In this document: in pieces, positions 44,501 through 64,000 of the stretch | Layout of the letters: each line of letters starts with the position of its first letter | Position numbering within the stretch: the first letter of the stretch is position 1 | Source: Sphaerolaimus hirsutus | Lineage: Eukaryota; Nematoda; Chromadorea; Monhysterida; Sphaerolaimidae | Length of the DNA: 64,000 bases | Assembly (NCBI GenBank): GCA_964036195.1 | Contig: OZ038456.1 | Span: 16,740,001 to 16,804,000, forward strand | Direction of reading: 5' to 3' | Notes under the pieces: generated by a model | What the model saw: the letters and a program-made list of their open reading frames with translations, nothing else | The model's database searches: none | What the model was told of the DNA's origin: nothing | Translations under genes and position numbers: made by a program

Positions 44501-46962
44501 CATATAGTACTTAAAATAGCTGAAAATAGGCAGTTAGACGCATGAACCAGTGATTTTGAAGGTGGAAATCTATATATAGGTATGAAAAATAGCGATTTTG
44601 AGCGAAAATTGGGGTATAGTTTCTGAAAAATCGTTCCAGATAGGTAGATAGCTGAGCGATTTGGGGGGGGGGGGGTTTAGGGGGTAGTAGCCCAAAATTT
44701 TGCCTCCGGGATAGATAGATAGCTGAGCGGCCTCCGGGATAGATAGATAGCTGGGCGGTTTGGGGGGGGGTAACCCCCCCCCCCCAACCCCCCCCCATTC
44801 GAGACCCCTGAATAAGGGAGATATTTTGCAGATACGTTTTGACAGGTTGTGAAATAGAAGTATGCGTAAAAATTTGCGTATTTTGGTGAAGTCAATGTTG
44901 AAAACATGAACGTTCAATGGAATGTGATATACAAATGAATTGTCATAAAAATTATTTTCCAAGCCTAGTTTGACCCGTGATTAGAAAAAATCCTATCATT
45001 AAAAAAATATGTATGCAGAGTGTAGCGCATAGTTTGCGCAGAATCCTACCATAATTTAATGAATACAATCTTGTGATAAATTTCGGAAAAAATTATTTCA
45101 TAGTAAGAACGAAATATTTGATAATGTTGAAAAAACTGCATAATTTTTGGTTCATTATTCAGATGGGTTATGGTAGGTTTCCATACAAGTGTGATGTCCG
45201 CCGAGTATAGAAAACCCTGTGCCTTCACCATATGCAACCCAAAAATACAAGCTAACCATCTCTATCCAGCATTCGAGGCGCCGTCTTAAAATAATCGGGA
45301 CCTCCTAATTTCTTTACCTGATCCTCCCATCTATATTTTTGCCGCAATAGTCGATTAATTTCATCATTCAAATCGCGAATTTTGAATTCACCCAGGCCGG
45401 CTGAAAAATTGAAAGTGTGATTCAGAGACCAATATTTTAATATTACATATCTACAATATTTTATTTACTTGTTGAAACATACGGTTATAAAACGGTGTCA
45501 CTGATCACGTATCCAGGATTTTTGAGCGGGGGCTGCTTCTTTACGACTCGGGCGAACGGAGGGCTCGCCCCTAGGGTTCAAACGGGATCCCGATCCCGAT
45601 CCCGGATCCCGTGAAATTCCGGGATTTACCAGTCCCGATCCCGATCCCGAAACCCCAATCCCGATCCCGATCCCGAAATCTCAAAAATACCAATCCCGAT
45701 CCCGATCCCGAAAGTTTTCAAATCCCGATCCCGATCCCGAGAAACTCCCAAGTCCGGGATCCCGATCCCGGAAAAATTAGTGGAAATTATAAAAAATGAA
45801 ATAATGACGTTTTTGCATGCAAAAAAGTGGATGCAAACCCCCAGCGTCAATTTTATGCCACTTTTCTGGCATCCAACAGTGTTTTGAGACCTTTATGAAC
45901 AACTGTGAATGCCAGAAAAATGGCCAAAATCTCTATCCCTAGAACCCAATCCCGATCCCGGAAAAATGCCTATCCCAATCCCGATCCCGTGACCCCAATC
46001 CCGGCCAATCCCGATCCCGATCCCGAAATCTCAAATTACCAATCCCGATCCCGATCCCGAAACCCCAATCCCGATCCCGATCCCGATCCCGAAATCTCAA
46101 AAAGTGAATCCCGATCCCGATCCCGAAAAGTCAATCCCGTTTGAACCCTACTCGCCCCCCCCCCCTAAATTTTTGCCTACAGTGGTGGAATGGCACCATG
46201 GCGCTGGCGCCATTCGTAGACGCCACGCTATGGCGCGATTGGCGTTGGCGGTAGCGCCAGGGACCGCTGAATATGTATGTAAATGTACATATGCAGCGAC
46301 AGGAAAAAGATTTGGTGTTTGCTCGGGGATTTGTGTTTATGGGACTGATCTGTAGATAATACTATGTTCACATGGGAGAATTGTGCAAAATTTTCACACG
46401 TACACAAAAAAGTACACCAAAAGTTACATTTTCCGGGGATTTTCAAGTCTCACTCCCCCCGCCCCCTCCTGGATACGATAGGATCCTTGTTACTGATAGA
46501 AAACAGACAGCAGGTTTGAACAGTACCTCGTCATTTAACCAGCAATGAAAGCTCAAATACTTATGTACCACAAACCTTCTATAAACAAATTAGATGGATA
46601 CTTTCTTGAGGAGAAAAGTGTGGCCACTTTCGAGGCAAATAATGAGAAACCCCGTTCTTCGATATTTTCGCACCAGTCAAAATTAAAAACACAATAAAAC
46701 CCCAACACACGATTCTGTATTTTAGAAACCATTTTACTGATATCCTTAATCACTTCCCTACGCCAAGTCTCACACTCCTTCAAATCCTGAACGCTTTCAG
46801 GAACATAAGGTCGTTTTTTCGTAGGACCCTTTTCTTCTTCCTCTTTCATCCTACGCCAACGCGCCAAAGCCGTCATGGCTTTTTCGGCATTGCGAGCCTG
46901 AAGGTTTAAGGATTTTTAGGGATTTTAAGGTTGCGGTAGGTTGAAAGAGGTAAACTGACCAT
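41278..46962 (-). CDS. ISY1: Pre-mRNA splicing factor ISY1 homologue (complete, 8 exons)
   Basis: Exons 46962-46960, 46897-46711, 45400-45257, 44263-44113, 43894-43836, 43590-43415, 41783-41702 and 41534-41278 join in phase and total 1,059 nt including stop, about 352 residues (human ISY1 is about 285). The start reads MARNAEKAMTALARWRRMKE, nearly the human N-terminus. Next come GLGEFKIRDLNDEINRLLRQ, GYKYFGAARDLPGVRELF and RKTRAELMKYIDADYYG. The C-terminal part has ALLERKKRELIDRYAS. Family knowledge: ISY1 belongs to the NTC/Prp19-associated set that acts around the first catalytic step of splicing. The extra length comes from a Ser/Asp-rich insert and a longer C-terminus. It diverges from MRCK across a 1.27-kb spacer. 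Confidence 0.95.
41702..41783 (-). CDS. ISY1: ISY1 exon 7
   Basis: Encodes APSVILDERGEPVLIAPPAV and PTQKD, parallel to the VPVPSQQ stretch of ISY1. The chosen donor GTTTAT in phase 1 is weak but matches a phase-1 acceptor for exon 8. Confidence 0.75.
41998..42407. mobile_element. hAT MITE, GGACGTATCCAGG type (ISY1 intron)
   Basis: CAGGGACGTATCCAGG at the left and CCTGGATACGTCATTG at the right, flanked by GTTCTTAT and GTGCTTAT (7 of 8). Contains the GGCGCC block and GCGCAAAATG. Confidence 0.8.
42425..42832. mobile_element. hAT MITE, GGACGTATCCAGG type (ISY1 intron, second copy)
   Basis: CAGGGACGTATCCAGG to CCTGGATACGGCCCTG with TATATATA on both sides. Same orientation as its neighbour only 17 bases away. 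Confidence 0.8.
42833..43397. mobile_element. Eroded CAGGGGTCTCC-family hAT MITE, split by a later MITE
   Basis: Family words TATCTATCTATC, TTTTAGCGATTTATCC and AGCTATCTATCCCACC are seen on both sides of 42950-43316. The right end (GGAATACCCCCG) lies 17 bases from the ISY1 exon 6 donor. Confidence 0.6.
42950..43316. mobile_element. TA-flanked MITE, CCCTAAATCCTCGAATAAG, nested
   Basis: Ends CCCTAAATCCTCGAATAAGT and CTTACTCGAGGATTTGCAG, TA on both sides. Inside are GAGTTATTCAAGGGG words. Confidence 0.72.
43415..43590 (-). CDS. ISY1: ISY1 exon 6
   Basis: Encodes VAEWREQKLASSG, a basic Lys/Arg stretch and DEDDDAIDIYHVQEDAEPD, which parallels the Glu-rich INIYAVTEEE part of human ISY1. The phase-0 donor GTTGGT fits the next exon; GTTGAA four bases on would not. 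Confidence 0.85.
43836..43894 (-). CDS. ISY1: ISY1 exon 5
   Basis: A short exon reading YMDDDDGVLIPLEIEAEKK, matching the acidic Asp-rich stretch of ISY1 (DEDDGVIVPLEQEYEKK). Phase 2 in, phase 1 out. Confidence 0.9.
44113..44263 (-). CDS. ISY1: ISY1 exon 4
   Basis: Encodes KEVPGTRGYKYFGAARDLPG through AELMKYIDADYYG. Only 13 intron bases separate its start from a hAT MITE. Donor GTTGGT, phase 2. Confidence 0.93.
44277..44810. mobile_element. hAT MITE, CAGGGGT type, beside ISY1 exon 4
   Basis: Starts CAGGGGTATCTTGAATTTTG and ends ATTCGAGACCCCTG; the 8-bp duplication AATAAGGG is perfect. The left copy of that duplication is part of the polypyrimidine region of the exon 4 acceptor. Confidence 0.88.
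45257..45400 (-). CDS. ISY1: ISY1 exon 3
   Basis: Encodes GLGEFKIRDLNDEINRLLRQ through GGPDYFKTAPRMLDRDG, matching the ISY1 core. Donor GTTAGC, phase 1. Confidence 0.93.
45496..46485. mobile_element. hAT MITE, GTATCCAGG type, interrupted
   Basis: Left CACGTATCCAGGATTTTTGAG and right CCTCCTGGATACG flank a GGCGCCATTCGTAG block. The terminal bases are worn, so exact ends are uncertain. Split by 45572-46150. Confidence 0.65.
45572..46150. mobile_element. hAT MITE of ATCCCG hexamers, nested
   Basis: Ends TAGGGTTCAAACGGGATCCC and GGGATTGACTTTTCGGGATC in inverse (…ATCCCGTTTGAACCCTA). The duplication CTCGCCCC is perfect. The arms are long runs of CCCGATCCCGATCCC broken by AAATCTCAAA and AAACCCCAAT; a 130-base middle is unique. 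Confidence 0.87.
46711..46897 (-). CDS. ISY1: ISY1 exon 2
   Basis: Encodes ARNAEKAMTALARWRRMKEE through TWRREVIKDISKMVSKIQN, the ISY1 N-terminal domain. Ends in phase 1 at GTGTGT. Confidence 0.93.
46960..46962 (-). CDS. ISY1: ISY1 exon 1: start codon only
   Basis: The coding part of exon 1 is just ATG followed at once by donor GTCAGT. Joined to the acceptor CTTCAG at 46898 it gives MARNAEKAMTAL as in other ISY1 proteins. The Met inside the next exon is therefore not the start. Confidence 0.85.
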
Positions 46963-48229
46963 TTTGAGTTGTTTTGGTTTGCGATAGGTCGGTCAGCGAA
47001 CTGGGGTTTGCTAAGACGGGATTTAACGACTTCGAATTTTTCTGAAATTTGGCGCGCGGCCAGAAGTTTTCTTTTTTTAGACAGTGACCGTGGTCAAATA
47101 AAATTTTTGGGAAGTGCTTCGCAGAAAGTGGATGTAGAATGTTTCCGGGATATTAAAAACTGTGCCAAACTAGAAGAACTCGTATATTGCAAATTTAAGT
47201 ACCAAAAAACTTTCAACGAGTCAAATCACGAAATATCTTTACACAAAACCTTATTTTTGACTCCGGTCACTGGCGTAACGCCAAAACCTTGCTGGATATA
47301 CGGATCGGGTCATTTGTGTAATCTTGGCACTACTCCAACGTTGTATTGGATATGGTTTGATACAATTGGATGTTGTACGAACCAAAGTAAAGGACGCAGA
47401 ATTTCTGTCCACGTAACCAATAATGGCCGCAGAATGCGATTAAGCAAACGGAAATGGTCGCTAATAGTGGCCTACATACCAGTTGACACATGTATGCGAT
47501 GTATGTGTGCAAACGGGTATATCCACGTAGATGTTTTGGCATTTTTCCAAGATTACATACGGGGACTCTTCCAGATATACTAATTAAGACTTGGATACCG
47601 GTCAACTTTTTTTGACATCGCTATAGAAACATCCAAATTAGCTATAAATAGATAAATCTTAAACCATATATATATATTTGCAAAATGGAGCATAATATTT
47701 GTCAGTTTTGAGCAAAAATATTGGGAGAAATCGTTCGGATTGAATGTGGGTCAAATTGAGTATGCAACTTGGACGATCGCCAAGTCTGTATAACTGCATC
47801 GATCCAAAACTTTATTGGGCTTTGTTTTATTATTTTAGTCTCTATTTTAAGGCTACATTGAGTTGTCAACATCGGATAAAACACTGAAAAATTTGTACGG
47901 TCATCAGTTGAAAAAGTAGTTACTATTCTGAACGGTTTCAAGGCAAATAAGCACACGGTGCTTCTTGTCAAAGCAAATTTTTCAACGATGTGTGTATCCT
48001 TTTGCGATCGCCGTATATTTACAGGACTTCAGGAAAAAAGGGAATTTTTCATGGTCATTTCATGGATTTTGTGGCTTTCACACGCCCTTTTCCGCAGGCT
48101 CCTGCCCAAACGCAAAGGCCGCTGGCGCTGAAATGACACCCTACCCTTCGCTAACCATCCCTTTTATATTACCACAAAGAAATTCCATTTAAATCCCGTA
48201 TTTTGGACGTTATAAATTAAAATAAAAAA
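46963..48229. promoter_or_regulatory. Divergent ISY1 / MRCK spacer
   Basis: The 1.27-kb stretch separates the two start codons, which point away from each other, so it should hold both promoters. I see no TATA box that can be assigned with confidence. The plus strand is open for 204 codons from 46969, without recognisable homology; chance or a non-coding transcript are both possible. No MITE is obvious here, unlike the introns on both sides. Confidence 0.4.
46969..47583 (+). other. 204-codon open frame in the ISY1-MRCK spacer
   Basis: The longest open frame not explained by a recognised gene or a repeat. It reads through a Cys-rich middle (CCTNQSKGRRISVHV) to a stop at 47583. I recognise no domain and it starts 7 bases from the ISY1 start codon on the other strand. 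Chance is the simplest explanation. Confidence 0.15.
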
Positions 48230-63762
<15,533 letters not shown>

Positions 63763-63765
63763 GTG

Positions 63766-64000
63766 AGGGGGTTCAAATGAGATTGACTTTTCGGAATCGG
63801 GCTTGACTTCTTGAGATTTCGAGATCGTTATCGGGATTGAGATTTCGGGAGCGGGATTGGGGCTTCGGGATCGGGATCGGAACTGCAAAATCTCGGGATT
63901 TGAAAATTTTCGGGATCGGGATTGGGATTTTCAGATTTCGGAATCGGGATTGACCTGTCGGAATCCGGATCGGGACCACGAAATCCCGGTATTTTTCGGG
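63766..64000. mobile_element. hAT MITE of CGGGAT repeats at the MRCK exon 6 donor, runs off the window
   Basis: GGGGTTCAAATGAGATTGAC matches the left end of 32677 (TAGGGTTCAAACGGGATTGA) and is followed by CGGGATCGG-type repeats to the edge. The right end and duplication lie outside. Confidence 0.75.

Noticed and set aside
45611-46144. Proline/Asp repeat frames (PDPDPE)
   Set aside because: Product of the ATCCCG hexamer array.

Overview
This is nuclear DNA from an animal, most likely an invertebrate; I cannot name the species. The genes are split by GT-AG introns, intergenic DNA is AT-rich, and introns and spacers are packed with short non-autonomous DNA transposons (MITEs). Three genes are recognised by homology remembered from family knowledge (no search was run), and every exon junction given for them was phase-checked by hand.

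Layout. (1) 247-10876, minus strand: the coiled-coil body of a CCDC88 / Girdin-Daple (Hook-related) protein in 17 consecutive exons. The C-terminus runs off the left edge. Candidate exons for the N-terminal Hook domain lie at 24.7-25.9 kb, which would make the gene about 25.7 kb with a roughly 12-14 kb intron. (2) 20551-21999, plus strand: a small five-exon gene inside that intron, coding for a 233-residue protein with a Cys/His cluster and a poly-Gln tail. Its last intron consists almost wholly of a palindromic repeat. (3) 26-41 kb: no recognisable gene, many MITEs. (4) 41278-46962, minus strand: a complete eight-exon ISY1 spliceosome-factor gene. (5) 48230 to the right edge, plus strand: the first six exons of an MRCK / DMPK-family kinase, diverging from ISY1 across a 1.27-kb spacer.

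Mobile elements dominate the rest. I delimit many by matching inverted ends and target-site duplications (TSDs). hAT-type elements with 8-bp TSDs fall into families with ends CAGGGGTCTCC, CAGGGACGTATCCAGG, TAGGGTTCAAACGGG, CAGAGTTG, TAGTGATGG and TAGGGTGTCA. A second group is flanked by TA and shares the terminus CCGTATWTC. Several are nested in one another, one hAT transposase relic is present at 14.5 kb, and a tRNA-derived SINE lies at 49.7 kb.

The most interesting signals are: an intron made almost entirely of one palindromic element (introner-like); repeated placement of MITE ends within about 5-30 bases of splice sites in every recognised gene; MITE families built from tandem copies of a short word that also forms their ends; and splice donors that follow GTNNGT rather than GTRAGT.
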